Shown here in pieces: positions 11,415-22,619 of a DNA stretch of 64,000 nt; position 1 is the first letter of the stretch, and each line of letters begins with the position of its first letter. A program made the position numbers and the translations under genes. Origin of the DNA: Deroplatys truncata (lineage: Eukaryota > Arthropoda > Insecta > Mantodea > Mantidae); contig CM060980.1 in assembly GCA_030765065.1 (NCBI GenBank), positions 63,596,364 through 63,660,363 of the forward strand. The letters run 5' to 3'. The notes under the pieces are model-generated. The model was not told where the DNA came from. It saw nothing but the letters and a program-made list of their open reading frames with translations, and did no database searches.

Positions 11415-12105
11415 TAGATATCTCAGAAATGCAAAAAGTTATTTGAGATAAATTATGTATTTAAAGAGATCTACATTTTTTGTGTAGTACAGTTTTCTCC
11501 ATCTCTTATGGTTATAGAAAATTATAAGAAATTCCTTCCTAATGAAGAGGACTTTACAGGCTGTTCCCTGAAAATTTAAGGTATAAATTTCATTTGTCAT
11601 GTGAATATATTAGAGACATGTAATTTTAATCAAAATCATTAGATCATTTTTAAGAAAATCAAAATTTCCGAAAAAATCCATTTAAAGGGTAGTTTGGAGT
11701 GGGGGATTTTCTTGAAAATCTTTGGGCCGCAAGTTTGGCATTTATCGACTTTTCGATTATGAGTTATGGTGTTTACAGACAGTGAGTGAGTGAGTGAGTG
11801 AGTGAGTGAGTGAGTGAGTGAGTGAGTGAGCGAGCGAGTGAGTGAGTGAGTGAGTGAGTGAGTGAGTGAGTGAGTGAGTGAGTGAGTGAGTGAGTGAGTG
11901 AGTGAGTGAGTGAGTGAGTGAGTGAGTGAGTGAGTGAGTGAGTGAGTGAGCGAGCGAGCGACCTTTTTGTAAAAACGCTATTTTTTGTTTCAGGGAGTCT
12001 CAAAACGTGTACTTCTGGTGAAATCTAGAAATGGAATTTTTGTGTGGAATACAATAATTCCTCTAAGTACTGTAAGTACGTAGTGGAGAAAGTGAAAAGA
12101 ATGAT
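11415..12105 (-). repeat. DR1 copy F carrying an expanded microsatellite
   Basis: This is a diverged inverted DR1 copy. Landmarks are ATCTACATTTTTTGTGTAGTA at about 11470-11490, the TTTAAAGGGTAGTTTGGAG motif near 11682, and GTAGTGGAGAAAGTGAAAA at the end. At the place where other copies carry a GT-rich segment, this copy has the 181-bp (TGAG)n tract. Confidence 0.7.
11781..11961. repeat. (TGAG)n microsatellite, 181 bp
   Basis: About 45 tetranucleotide units of AGTG are seen, with CGAGCGAG interruptions at about 11830-11837 and again at 11950-11961. An apparent minus-strand open frame of repeated Leu-Thr-His-Ser is only the translation of this array. The similar interruptions suggest that one segment of the array was duplicated. 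Confidence 0.95.
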
Positions 12106-12110
12106 TTTCA

Positions 12111-15100
12111 GAAAAATGAAGTAAAATTGGGAGATAGACTAATTTCAGTGTTTCACACAAAACTAGATCTATTGCACTTCGGCTAGACTCATTTTAATAT
12201 AAAATTATCCCGATAATAAAATTAAGAAGAGAATTATTAGGTTCTCCACATCGCGTGGGTTCATAGGGAACCCACAGACTAATTACATTTTAAGGGATCT
12301 ATGTATTGTGCGACACATAATCCTCAAATCTTCATCTATTCAATAAATTTCTAAGCCCAGAAAATGTCCATCAGATCTATCTACATCAATTTAATGGATC
12401 CTGGATATACAGCAGAATATCTCTACCTACTAAATAGTTTAGAACGAGAAGGAAGATATAATAGATTTCAGCAGATGAGTAAACACTAAAGATTCGGTTA
12501 ATAAATGGCGGCTTCATCAACAACGTATTAGCTCAGTTTCCGCTCCATTTGTGTCGCGCACACTCTGATTCCATATGTGATGGGTTCTGTGTGCACATTT
12601 AAGCTAGTACATTGAAACAAATATCTACAGTTCTATGAAACTATCTTTTTCAGAAATTTGTATTCATAATATTTTTATTTTCTTCATTATTGTGTTTATA
12701 ATGTACTGTACTTGAGCACATCCCGATTACATTATCGTCTGATAAACCCATTACAAGTTCTAAAGGAAGCCAATTTATTTGGGGTAATTGAGTCGTCAGT
12801 TGTGCAAAACATTTTATACAGAAAATTAACGGGGAAACTCATATTTGTATGTATACGTAACTATAAACTCTTTATATTTTCCGTAATTCTGCTGCTTTGT
12901 ATAAGAAGACATTTTACAATTTAGCCTGTTTATAACATTATTATTATTGTTATCATTATTAGTGATAGAACGATACCCTATTTCTCGTTACCGATACTAA
13001 TTTTTCAACTTCGATACCCGATACTCACTTTGTAAAAAGCTGTAAAGGCGATAGCTTGTTCACTGAATTGCGTTCTTATTGCTAGTTTTGTGGGTATAAA
13101 CGCATGTAACTAATTTTGTATTGTGTGCTAATTCCGAAATTGTTCCTGTCTGACTTTCTCCAATTGGGCAGAGATTTTTTTATCTTCATAATGACATAGA
13201 CTATATACTCACTATTGTTAGTCAAGTCTAATAATAACTAAATAACTTTTTATGTAACTATATTTTGTGCTGAAAGCTTTGTTTTGAAGGATTTTCTATT
13301 AATAGAAAAGTAAATACAAGCAATTCTTCTTTATATCCGCAAACTTTAAAATATAAACGAATACATATTTTATGTGAAACTCCAAAAAATAAAAACAATG
13401 TGTGCCTTACACTATTCTACCACTACTCACAACTACCACATAACATTTATTTTTTCATCCGGTAATCAGCAATTAGCCACATAACTCTCGGAAACACAGT
13501 AAGTTTGTGGATTAAACCTCTCTACTACCCACCCTCATACATTAGCATATACATGTTTAATACAAAGGCATAAACATTCAAGGAGGTATTATATTAAATG
13601 CAGGGATATAAAGGAAACAAAGATGTTTGTATAAAAACACAAGAATTCTTGAGAGAACAAATATTTCTATGCGCTATATTACCTCACGACTTAAGTTCTA
13701 ATCTGTCTCTGCTGGATTCACAGATTTTGATCATCGGAATAGGTAAATGTAATGGCTGAGTGTGTTTTACCAAGCCAGGCTATTGCAGAAACGTGGTTTA
13801 GTACGTTAGTTAAATCGGCCTCATTCATAATTCAGTTAACGCTGTCTATTATCGTCATAGACAATGGGATGGAACCCACTGACTTCTAGATGTAAATCCG
13901 AAATATAAATCCTCCAACTTGTACCATTTCCTTGCTACCGTATTTATGTTCTCCTGAAGAATATATAAAATAAGTTGAGAATTTTTGTACCCATGTTTCA
14001 ATATACCTTTGTCTTTTGCTATTAACAAACATATCATTAGGTAGATCTTGAGAATGATTGAACATTTTTCGCAAAATCTAAGCACAGAATCATAGATTTA
14101 CGTTAGAAAGTTTAGTTTCAATATTTTTACTAACAAACTTCTGGAATAAATTTGGCAAATTCACAATTTGTGTAGCCCACGCTGACAAATTATGAGTAAA
14201 CTGATACACTTGTCGCGGAAAGTGGTGCGGTAAGCAGGTAGCAGGCTCCGTAAATATGGGTGAACGTGTGGTAGGCAGCTTGTCACATTTTTGATCGTGT
14301 CATTGTGATTCAACCATGGTTTGTGTACGGTTTCTCTTTCTTCCATTTGTTTGTTTCGTAAGTGCATGTGTATTTTAATTAATGTAGCAATAACACGGCA
14401 TACTATGCTTTAGTGTTGCAAAAATACAGCATTTATTCCCCATAAATGCATTACATCTCTTCATAAATAATGCTTAATTTGAAACTTCATTGCTGGATAT
14501 TGAAATCATTATAGGGCCTGCACTTTTCATACTTCACTACATTTCTTCTGCTATTTTATGTCTGATGTTTGGCCCAATGTTTTGTTATTATTAATATTGT
14601 CTATTGAACCCCCTACCAAATCACGAAGTCCATCATGCGTTCTTTTCCGAAAAGTGCTTCCAGCAGATTTGCTCTGGTCGATCTATAACTGTACAAATAG
14701 TTTATTCTACGTTCGTGTATTCACCTTTGTTTCTTCAACGGTTATTTGATTCAGCGCTTCCCATCGTCTCCACCTGATACGGCAACGAAGCGCAAGCCTA
14801 GCTTGTAAGTTATGGCACTTCCCAAAATTAACCATAGAATCACCAAATATAAATGTGTCCGAAAATTTTGGCAATTAAAAACAGTGCATATGGAGTCATA
14901 AGTAGTAGTTTGTTGCTGAGAGAAAGGAGCTAAATTATGGAATACATTCATTGAAGATAAAATGATTGCTCTTTTGACGAGTATGTAATATTTGTAAGGT
15001 GAAAAGTTAATAAAATATATTTTATGAAGTTGTGTGAATCAGTAAACAGACATCGTAATTCCTTAATGTTCCTTTTCACCCTGTTTTCATAGTATGAAAA

Positions 15101-15719
15101 AGAAATCGTGCCCTACTTAACTCTGACTTTGCGAAATCGTTACTAGATTGCCACTAAGTCTCTAAGCCGAGCATTGAAACCTGTAATTAAATGAGTTATC
15201 TTTCTAATGATGTGTAATATTTGAATTCTAACATAATAATTGCGGAAAACATAATAAAATACTTGACTTCATTCATCCTGTTTGACATTAATTAAATAAA
15301 ATAACATTATTAGGTTATCTTAGGCCACAAACCACAGTTCCTACTTTGACTTCATTTGTTTCAGTTTTCTTCATCCGTAGTAAATAAAATGCTTATTTGT
15401 CAAACATTCTGTCTGACAGAAATATATATGAAAAATATTACTTTAACCATATTTATAGTAGAATATAGATTATCGTGTTTGCTTATCACTCTTTTACAGT
15501 AAGTAAATAATTTATTGTGATACTACATGCACAAATTCTTGATACAAACAGAATAATAATATCAACATAAACCATAAACAAGCTTTAAAATTTAATTATA
15601 CATTTAACCTTCTTGCCTCTACAATACGTTGCTGTGCCCCTGACTCAAACCCTATGGTTGCTGAGCTATTGGGTCCTACTTACAGCTTAAAATTGTATAA
15701 TTATCATTATTTAGCTTCT
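12111..15719. other. AT-rich noncoding stretch
   Basis: No transposon protein, tRNA-like promoter or exon is recognised. Open frames are 60-76 residues with no family resemblance. The DNA is consistent with old intronic or intergenic sequence upstream of the FN3 exon. Confidence 0.5.
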
Positions 15720-16440
15720 TCTTCCTTTTGCTGACTAATTTTCCTCAGGCATTTGGCTCTTACTCTACCTAAAAAATTTCCAACTTCTATTATATTTTTC
15801 CTTTATTTTACATTTATAAGATTTTTCCCCTGAATTTCCTTCGGTAAATTTGACCACTCCTTTATTCCAAATCTCTGCCTAAGTATCTTGGTTTCCTCAC
15901 AATCCAAAATTGTGCCAATTATCCTCTTTCCTGTTACACAAAGGGCATTTCTCTATATCGTTTCCTATTCTTAAACCTTTCAGTTTCATAACCCCTGCTC
16001 TAGCATGCAAGGCTGACGCTACTTTTTCACAAATGTCAACATAATTTTCGCTTCTCCAGTCCATTTTCATTCCCCTGTATATTCCCAAAGAACTTTTCAA
16101 ATAAACACTTGCTAATATTTCTTTTTTTCAGTATCTTCCAATCTCATCTAATATCTTTCCAGAAACCATCTTGTAACAGATCCCTACCTTCCCACATAAC
16201 TCCAAAACCTGACTTCGCCATAACTTCCTTTATCTTATTGAGCCAAGTATCTTTCTTGTTAAGCCTTTCTTGTAGTAGTACCAAACATTGATGTAAAACG
16301 TTACGCCCATCTACCTTTCTTATTATAGTCCAATATTTAAGGACTATTTCCACTATTTTTCCTCTAATTCCAATTCTTCCTAATTCTGCTTCTTGTATAG
16401 TATTCCTTTGGTCGTTATCATTAAATGTATCAGCTGCAAT
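15720..16440 (-). mobile_element. Non-LTR retrotransposon C-terminal remnant
   Basis: On the minus strand the frames at 16353-16144 and 16100-15897 together resemble the C-terminal part of a non-LTR retrotransposon polyprotein. A region with GFGVMWEG is followed by a segment with MKLKGLRIGN, then a zinc-knuckle-like CPLCNRKEDNWHNF (near 15902-15945), then a tail with KILRQRFGIKEW. This order (domain after the reverse transcriptase, Cys-Cys-His motif, tail) is known from LINE families of arthropods. The frame is broken between the two blocks and no reverse transcriptase is present, so the copy is truncated and dead. It lies just upstream of the FN3 exon on the opposite strand, presumably within the host gene's intron. 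Confidence 0.6.
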
Positions 16441-16499
16441 GCCTTTTGATTCCTCTAAATAAGCTTAGTGTTATGCTCATCTTGCATTATGTTATTCTT

Positions 16500-16521
16500 T
16501 TTCTTTTTCTTTCTCGAAAAG
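16500..16521 (+). promoter_or_regulatory. Splice acceptor of the FN3 exon
   Basis: A run of T and C interrupted by single bases leads to CGAAAAG at 16515-16521. The pyrimidine tract directly before an AG that opens the FN3 frame supports this as the 3' splice site. Confidence 0.6.
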
Positions 16522-16669
16522 AATCACACCAACGCTACGGTGCCAAAGATACAAGATCCAGTTATGACGGATGTCACCAGAATCAGGCCTGGTTGCACTT
16601 ATAAGGTTGTTGTAGAATCAAATCCACACAATGGCCGGGAGAACACCTCCGTAAACTACACCGTTCCAG
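16522..16669 (+). CDS. Internal exon, C-terminal half of an FN3 domain
   Basis: This 148-bp segment has the form of a genuine internal exon. It follows a strong polypyrimidine tract (16496-16516) and an AG at 16520-16521, and it ends at a consensus donor, CCAG then GTAAGT, at 16670. It enters in phase 0 and leaves in phase 1. The 49 codons include PGCTYKVVVESNPHNG and end NYTVPG. The PG-x-x-Y-x-V-x-V pattern is the tyrosine-corner and F-strand signature of fibronectin type III, followed by a G strand ending at the domain boundary, where phase-1 introns are typical. Several N-x-S/T sites (NHT, NAT, NTS, NYT) suggest an extracellular position. The rest of the gene is not visible. It could be a receptor tyrosine phosphatase, adhesion molecule or similar FN3-repeat protein, and I cannot choose among these. 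Confidence 0.7.
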
Positions 16670-17211
16670 GTAAGTTGGCCAGTCTACATTAACAAATAAC
16701 TTAAGAGCACGCTAAATGAAGTGTACGATAGAAAACCTATATAAAATTAGATATTTTAAAAATTTGGAAAAGGAAAACGTAACATCAATAAGCATTTTGC
16801 AGCTTGTTAAGGTTTGTTTTAGGTGAGGCTTGAACAGCAGCAGCAACTGTTGAAGGAAATCCACGTCTCAGTTAAATAGATATTGTAATATGACATTTTG
16901 GTGATAAAAACATCAAATATATAATACATTGCAATTAAAGTTTGAACGGAATCTGCACATAGTTGCCAAGAAACAGTCACTTTTATTTTATATGCAAACA
17001 GTATTCAGCTGCTTTATGGATTTCCAACTGCTTTCTTTAAGAGCTTTTACTGTCACTGCTGAGGGTTGACATGCTGGATCAAAACACTGGCCTGCACTTA
17101 GTAATTATTGTTACAACCAAATCTTGGTATGTAAAATGGAGAGAAATGATTCAGAACTGAGAGAGACGAAATCCCAAATTTATAACAAGAGCCTTGCTAA
17201 GTGAAGTATGT
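16670..17211 (+). other. Start of the intron after the FN3 exon
   Basis: The segment begins with GTAAGT, a consensus donor. The following 540 bases hold no recognised element and continue into the SINE cluster at 17212. No downstream exon was found in the window, so the intron is either very long or its next exon is too short to recognise by eye. Confidence 0.5.
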
Positions 17212-17458
17212 CATCCTCCGTCGTCTAAGGGTACCATGGTAGCCTCTAGTTCCCGAAGTCGTGGTTTCAAACCCGACTGCGGGCCTTGGATTTTTTTTCG
17301 GGGGTAAAAATCCTCAGCATGGCTTCCCTCGTAAGAGAAGCAAAGCCGGTGGTCCCGTGTCGTAAGTTTACGACACGTAAAAGAACCTCAACCTAATAAA
17401 AATGCCTCTGAGCAAAATTTTCGGTCTTTCACGCCCATTATAGAATGGTACGCTAGAA
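17212..17458 (+). mobile_element. tRNA-derived SINE (family S3), 5' part, interrupted
   Basis: This begins TCATCCTCCGTCGTCTAAGG and carries a B-box-like GGTTTCAAACCCGAC at about 17261-17275. The body contains GGTGGTCCCGTGTCGTA and GGTCTTTCACGCCCATTATAG. It matches the intact copy at 55925-56181 until about 17453, where the match stops and resumes at 18024. An S1-family SINE lies between, in opposite orientation. Confidence 0.85.
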
Positions 17459-18023
17459 GTAGGAATAGGACTAGGTAAGAAGGAGGACGTAGTATCTCAA
17501 CCTACAAGATCTTTTGTGTCTAAGTCCCCAGAAGGGGTGCCCCGGGGAGGAGGGGAGGGTTAAGATGAAGGAGACAGAGGGCGGCCGGACCAGGAGGAAC
17601 GACAGGGCAGAGGGCAGACTCCCTACCTTTTACATTTGAAACTCCCCAGATGGCAGCTGGTGCAACCACCTCCCCTCCTCCCTGGAGGCTTGCACATCCC
17701 ACTGGACCCGGGGCTCGGAGATCGCCCCCATTCCGGGGACGAAGAGTTACATATTCCTCTGCCATGCAATGCCGAGACTCCCGCCGACACTTTCAACCCT
17801 GAAAGAGACCAAGCAGATGAAAGATGAAGTGAAATGAAAATGGAGGTTAAATGGGGGAACAGGAAATTCGGGGGATGTAATGAACCTTCCCAGCATTCGC
17901 CTAGCGGCCCGGGAAAACCCCAGGTAAACCCACGAGTCAGGAAGATCAGTCGCGGGAATCGGACCAACGACCTCTCAAATTTGAGCCACAGACAACGGTG
18001 AGCCTTCCCGCTCGGTATTGGAC
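17459..18023 (-). mobile_element. SINE (family S1) nested inside an S3 SINE
   Basis: On the minus strand the head lies at the 18020 end, with a B-box-like GGTCGTTGGTCCGATTCCC, followed by the shared GGTTTTCCCGGG and TAGGCGAATGCTGG block at about 17918-17890. The tail ends in a CCTATTCCTACTTC-type sequence at 17459. It interrupts the S3 SINE at a CTAAGAA-like site (CTAGAA at 17453, CTAAGAA at 18024), a possible short target duplication. The body contains open frames of 81-114 residues that are not genes. It is closest to the copy at 22620-23159. Confidence 0.85.
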
Positions 18024-18068
18024 TCTAAGAACCATAAGTAATTAAAGAGCGTTTTTAAATAAAAAAAC
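18024..18068 (+). mobile_element. 3' end of the interrupted S3 SINE
   Basis: CTAAGAACCATAAGTAATTA followed by AAGAGCGTTTTTAAATAAA corresponds to CTAAGGACCACAGCAGTTAA and AAGAGCGTCCATAAATAA at the end of the copy at 55925-56181. The match continues exactly from where the 5' part stops, which demonstrates the nested insertion. Confidence 0.8.
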
Positions 18069-18317
18069 TCCATTAAAATTAAGCCAAGCAAAACAGCGCA
18101 AAGATGCTCATGGTCCTTACTAGTGACACTGCCGTAGTCGAAACTTAGTTTTGGCCAAATCGTACACTATTATTTTAAATAATCAAACATATGTTTCAGT
18201 ACCAACCAAAATAAGGTATGCTATGGGACCCTTCTTCAACATGGTTGCACTGAGTGGGAATCAACTGGGAAAATCGTTGATACGTAAATAAACATAATCA
18301 AGGAGGATGACTCGTAC

Positions 18318-18530
18318 ATTAATTGTTAGTGCCTCGCGTTCGGAAAGTCCGGCCTCAAATCCCATGTACAAAAAATCTGACTGGGTTTCATTGGTGTTTC
18401 CCTCAGTCAATTAAATCCTATACTGGATATTTCAATAAAAGCGTTACTAATTCGGTGGTGCAACATCCCTGTCACACGGCCACTGCGTCCTCTACCTCCA
18501 TCCACAAAGGCAGAATCTAGTAATGTAGTA
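18318..18530 (+). mobile_element. tRNA-like SINE fragment
   Basis: A tRNA-like stretch has a B-box-like GTCCGGCCTCAAATCCCAT at about 18347-18365. It is followed by a segment with GGTGTTTCCCTCAGTCAATT and a CT-rich tail (CATCCACAAAGGCAGAATC). It resembles the general plan of the other SINEs but belongs to none of the families named here. Confidence 0.5.
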
Positions 18531-18539
18531 GTATGTGAT

Positions 18540-18780
18540 TAGCATGCTACTTCCCCTTACGCAATCGCAGTTTTTCGAGACCAGGGCTGCTGTTTTTCAA
18601 TAAAGCAGTTTCTCAATCCATCCTCGAGTACATCACGGGGCGAAGTTTGCCTTATATTAGACCTCCTAATATCGGATAGGTGCCTATATTGGTACTATGA
18701 ATCGAACCCGGATCTCCTCGCCTTCACAAGCAGTAACGCTACGGGAACATTCTCCTGTGTATATTTCAACACCAAGACCA
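18540..18780 (-). mobile_element. tRNA-like SINE fragment
   Basis: On the minus strand GTAGCGTTACTG (A-box-like) and GATCCGGGTTCGATTCATAG (B-box-like, about 18691-18710) lie at tRNA promoter spacing. The body toward 18540 shows no other known motif. It is probably an older SINE. A true tRNA is unlikely, since no acceptor stem pairs. Confidence 0.5.
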
Positions 18781-18954
18781 CAGTCCCATTTACGCACTAA
18801 AACAAACAAAATAAATTAGATAGGACAGGAAGGCAACTGGATCACACTGCGTGTACACCAGGAGAACAGCTTGCCGTTCCACGATCCAAGATGTGCTTCT
18901 TCCAATTAAATAAATAAAAATAAAATAGATGCCAACTATTAGCGAGCTACTCAA

Positions 18955-19110
18955 TCAGATAGGGTCGGTCTGGATGGCTCGGTTGGCCAGGCGATGGTTT
19001 TTAAGTGTGCTTAAAAGCGATCGGTAGATTTACTAGCATGTTAAAGAACTCCTGCGGGAGAAAATTCCAACACACCAGCGATGCTGATATGATAGTTGAA
19101 ATTGACAACG
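18955..19110 (+). mobile_element. SINE fragment (family S4)
   Basis: GGATGGCTCGGTTGGCCAGG followed later by CATGTTAAAGAACTCCTGCG, AAAATTCCAACACACCAGCG and ATGCTGATAT resembles a SINE type common in arthropod genomes, as I recall it. Only part of the element is present and no target duplication is seen. Confidence 0.5.
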
Positions 19111-21049
19111 TTTTAACAAGCAAAATTTTTAATTCATTAGATAGTACAGGAAGCCGGTCACACAACTAACTCCGTCTGTCTAACACACAATAAGTTATGT
19201 ATATAAAAAACCTACAGGAAAATAAGAAAAAGTATTTACAAAAAAAAAAAACACTGCAAACTTAAGCAATGCCTTAAGTCGCACCAACTTCGGAACTGTA
19301 TAGCTTACTCTTTTTATCCTTTTCCATTTTCATTCCCAGCTGTTACGTGATTTCCTACTCCTGACCTACCGTGTTAAGCTGATACTAATACAAAAGAACT
19401 ATAAGTTACACTAAAATGTTAAGGCTAGATTAAAAATAACGGAAAAATAAAAGAAAGGCTAACTCCCTAAGCATTTAAATACAATGCCCACCTTTGCTAA
19501 GCATCTATTCATAGAAATTGATTGGGAATAATAGCAATACTTAACAAAATCTAAAGCATTTACAATATATTAAGTTTGAAGACTGAAACCTATACCATCA
19601 ATATTCTATTACAGATAGTTATATTCACTGGAACAGAAGTTGCTGACATAAATAGGAATTACCTGAAAATCACTGGTCGTTCACACATGAATGTGCCTAG
19701 ATAAACAAACGCAGTTAACTTATGAACAATCTAAATTCATGAACTTTTAAAATAGAAGAGAATAAAGGTTATGGCACCTCCGCAAGGTGGGGTAAATACA
19801 TTGACACAGCAGGAGCCGAAATGACATCTCCGTTTGGGAAATAACATTCTACTATAAAAGGACAATGTTTGAGTTTGGTTTCCGAATTTATTTTGTATTG
19901 TGCCAAACAGTCGTTTCTAAGGGTTCTTTAGACGTTCCCCCTGCTACCTCTTCGACAATGTGTTTCCATGCGGAATTCAAGGAGATCTGAGCACATTCAG
20001 CAGAAGTATTCAGTGTAAAAGTTGTTCCTGTAACAAACTAGTAAATAGGGGGATTGACATGGACCACTGTTGTGCGTCAAGATAAACTAGAGCCTTTGAG
20101 TTTCTGTGTTTGAATTAATGCTGACTAATAGTAACACTTTCGTCCCCTTATACACTGTTTCTGTCATAATCGCAGCAGAGTACAGAAAAAAACTAAGACT
20201 TAATTTTTGGTAAGTATTCAGTTCTATTATATTCGAATTTCAACTTTGAAGTTTATCGAATCTAAAAGTTCTTATTTAAATATTTAAAACACCGCATGGA
20301 TAATTCTTAGCACCCATAAAAAGCATTTAAAGACACTCATTTCTCAACTTCAAATTATTTTCAGCATTTCCTGGTATATGAAATGCTCCTTACAAGAGAG
20401 CTTCTAATGAATCCTTAATGAAATACGCTAATCACGTTATTCCAATCTTAGTGCATTTAGAATGTTTAATGCCGACAACAGTATAGAATACGTCAGTTTA
20501 TAAAACACTTCTACATATATTTTCACCAAAGTTGGTGCTATTCAGAATGAAGGTTTATAGAAATAGAGCTTTTTGAATTGGAGTGCATGGAATATTTTTG
20601 TGAAATAATAAACGCTTCACAATCAATAAATTAAAAATTAATTACAGATAGGGCGTTTTGTGCTTTCTTTCACTCTGGGTGTAAAATATACTGCAGAAAC
20701 TCAAGAACATTGAGAAGTTACAGATTCGGAAACGTTACCCAATCGTTGCCTTAGAATCTAGAACATGTTAAATACGTCTACTCTGTGAATATTTTCTCCT
20801 CCCACGAGAGGACGCATAGTAGAGCTTGTAGGATCTCCTGACCTGTACCCGTTTGACTTGTAAAAACACATGAAGAGTATTGAAATGATATGGCTGCTAA
20901 TTTTTTCATTAATGCGCGGATAAAATCAGTAGTTGATTTTAAATGCTTTGGGACGAAGGTAAACCCAAATAACTCATTAGAAGAAGGAGTAGTTAAAGAA
21001 TTGTCAGTGGAACAAATCCTACTATACAAATCAAAAGTTATTTAAAAGC
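19111..21049. other. AT-rich noncoding stretch
   Basis: No gene or element is recognised. A poly(A) run of 12 at about 19241-19252 may be the tail of an unrecognised retroposed sequence. The 83-residue minus-strand frame at 20778-21029 has no family resemblance. Confidence 0.5.
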
Positions 21050-21480
21050 AAATTGGTGTCTAAAAAACAAAACCTTAGATTATATCAGACGCCATATGGC
21101 TGGATAATACTTATGAACGTGAAGCATGGGTGCTTAAAGAGGAAATTCAAGGCAAACTAAATTTTCGGGAAAAAAATTCTGAGGAGTATTTTTTGGTCCA
21201 ACTAAAGAAGGAAAATTATAACAAATATAGAAATACGTGAATTAATGATAAGCCAAAACATAATTAATTTTGAGAGAAAGTAGATGGGTTAGTTTGGGCA
21301 TACACAAAGGATAGATTAGCAAATATTGGTTACAAAATTGTGTTGATGGAACCCAAAAGGGGGAAGAGCAGTAGCGACCAAAAGCTCACTGGGTTGACGA
21401 CGTCATGGACGACTTACGGAGGATACTAGTGAAGGACAGAAAGGAGTGGAGGAATATTGTTTAAAATGCTAAAACATTCA
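21050..21480 (+). mobile_element. Non-LTR retrotransposon C-terminal remnant
   Basis: Broken plus-strand frames read like the end of a LINE polyprotein. A segment with FFGPTKEG precedes a degraded region in which a usual basic and glycine-rich stretch appears as MEPKRG. The last segment is WVDDVMDDLRRILVKDRKEW ending in a stop at about 21461. The W-x-D-x-V-x-x-D-L arrangement before the final D-R-x-x-W is known from LINE C-termini in insects. Stops and shifts (for example at 21250 and 21270) make it a pseudogene. No reverse transcriptase is left. Confidence 0.6.
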
Positions 21481-21789
21481 GATTTGAAGTTTTAGTGACT
21501 TAAGAAGAGGAATACTTGGGCTGGAGTGATTCCCGATGAACAGTTTTTGGAAGATCGCTTAGAGCTATCACAATACAAGTTTGGACTCTGTAATGCTTGT
21601 ATTAGCAGTCAGTGGGTCGGTTTGAACATCTGATGTGATGCATATGATGGTATAAATGTTTACATTGTCAGTTTATGCCTCATTTCTGGACATATGCGAC
21701 ATTGTATTCCTTATCAGGCCAGCAATTATTGCCTTAAATTTACCTTCATAATTTAGTGGCATCTTCTATGACCAATTATTAGTACATAA

Positions 21790-22085
21790 TAATAACGCGG
21801 TGGCGCTAACGCTCGAATAGAGCCTGGGACGGACAAGTCGACTGCCGACCTCACGCCCACTACGCATGGCAGAGGTGGGCGATAATTCAACCTATACAGG
21901 GAGGCGCTTTGGTTGCATCACGCATCCCCCAACTGGAATGTTGGCTTTCGTGGCCGGGATCGCTGCCTATTGCAGCTCCTTACAATCTGAGTGAACCCGG
22001 GACTTTAAAATAGAACCCAGGGACATTATGTGGTGGGAAACCAGAGCTCCATATCTTAGGCCACGGCACCACGGTGCACAGAATA
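21790..22085 (-). mobile_element. tRNA-derived SINE
   Basis: On the minus strand the head near 22080-22010 has an A-box-like GTGGCCTAAGATATGG and a B-box-like TCCCTGGGTTCTATTT. The body runs to about 21790 and ends in an ATAATAAT-type tail on the element strand reading. It has no long similarity to S1 or S3 that I can see. Confidence 0.55.
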
Positions 22086-22619
22086 ACGATTAGAATAATA
22101 TCTTAAAATATCTGTTATGATACCCATAACACAGTTTGAAACTGAATTTATTAATATTCTGTAGGGAGGTCAAGCGCAAAAACAAAACATTCACTTGGAA
22201 CAACATTTTTTGTTCCTTTATTTCTTTTTACTTTTTGAATTTTTTTTTGGGTGAAGATATTTTTAACTCATAAACAAGTACACACCTATTATTTGTATAC
22301 GTTTGTATGTGGAATGTAAAATACAAGTACTAGAGCTTTCGCTTTCCGACGGATATTAACTACGTAAGAGACTAGATAAAATACTATAGTTACCACTCTA
22401 TGCAGACACACATTCTTTCACAGTCTTGGAAGATAAATGATGCAAATGAAAAAACGAATAACGATTTGTCCTCACTGATGACCTGGTCACGAGAACACAG
22501 ACATGGTTTGAATCCTGGAAAATCACTGGCAGTCATTATGGGTCCTAAACGATTGCTCAGGTTATTCGTTCAGATATACTACCCCCAATCAGATTGAATA
22601 ACTGCTTTACACGTTATAG

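Noticed and set aside
11773-12003. A 76-residue open frame of repeated Leu-Thr-His-Ser
   Set aside because: It is only the translation of the TGAG microsatellite, with no initiation context or conserved flanks.
17520-17967. Open frames of 81 and 114 residues, Gly- and Pro-rich
   Set aside because: They fall wholly within an S1 SINE, whose GC-rich body lacks stops by composition.
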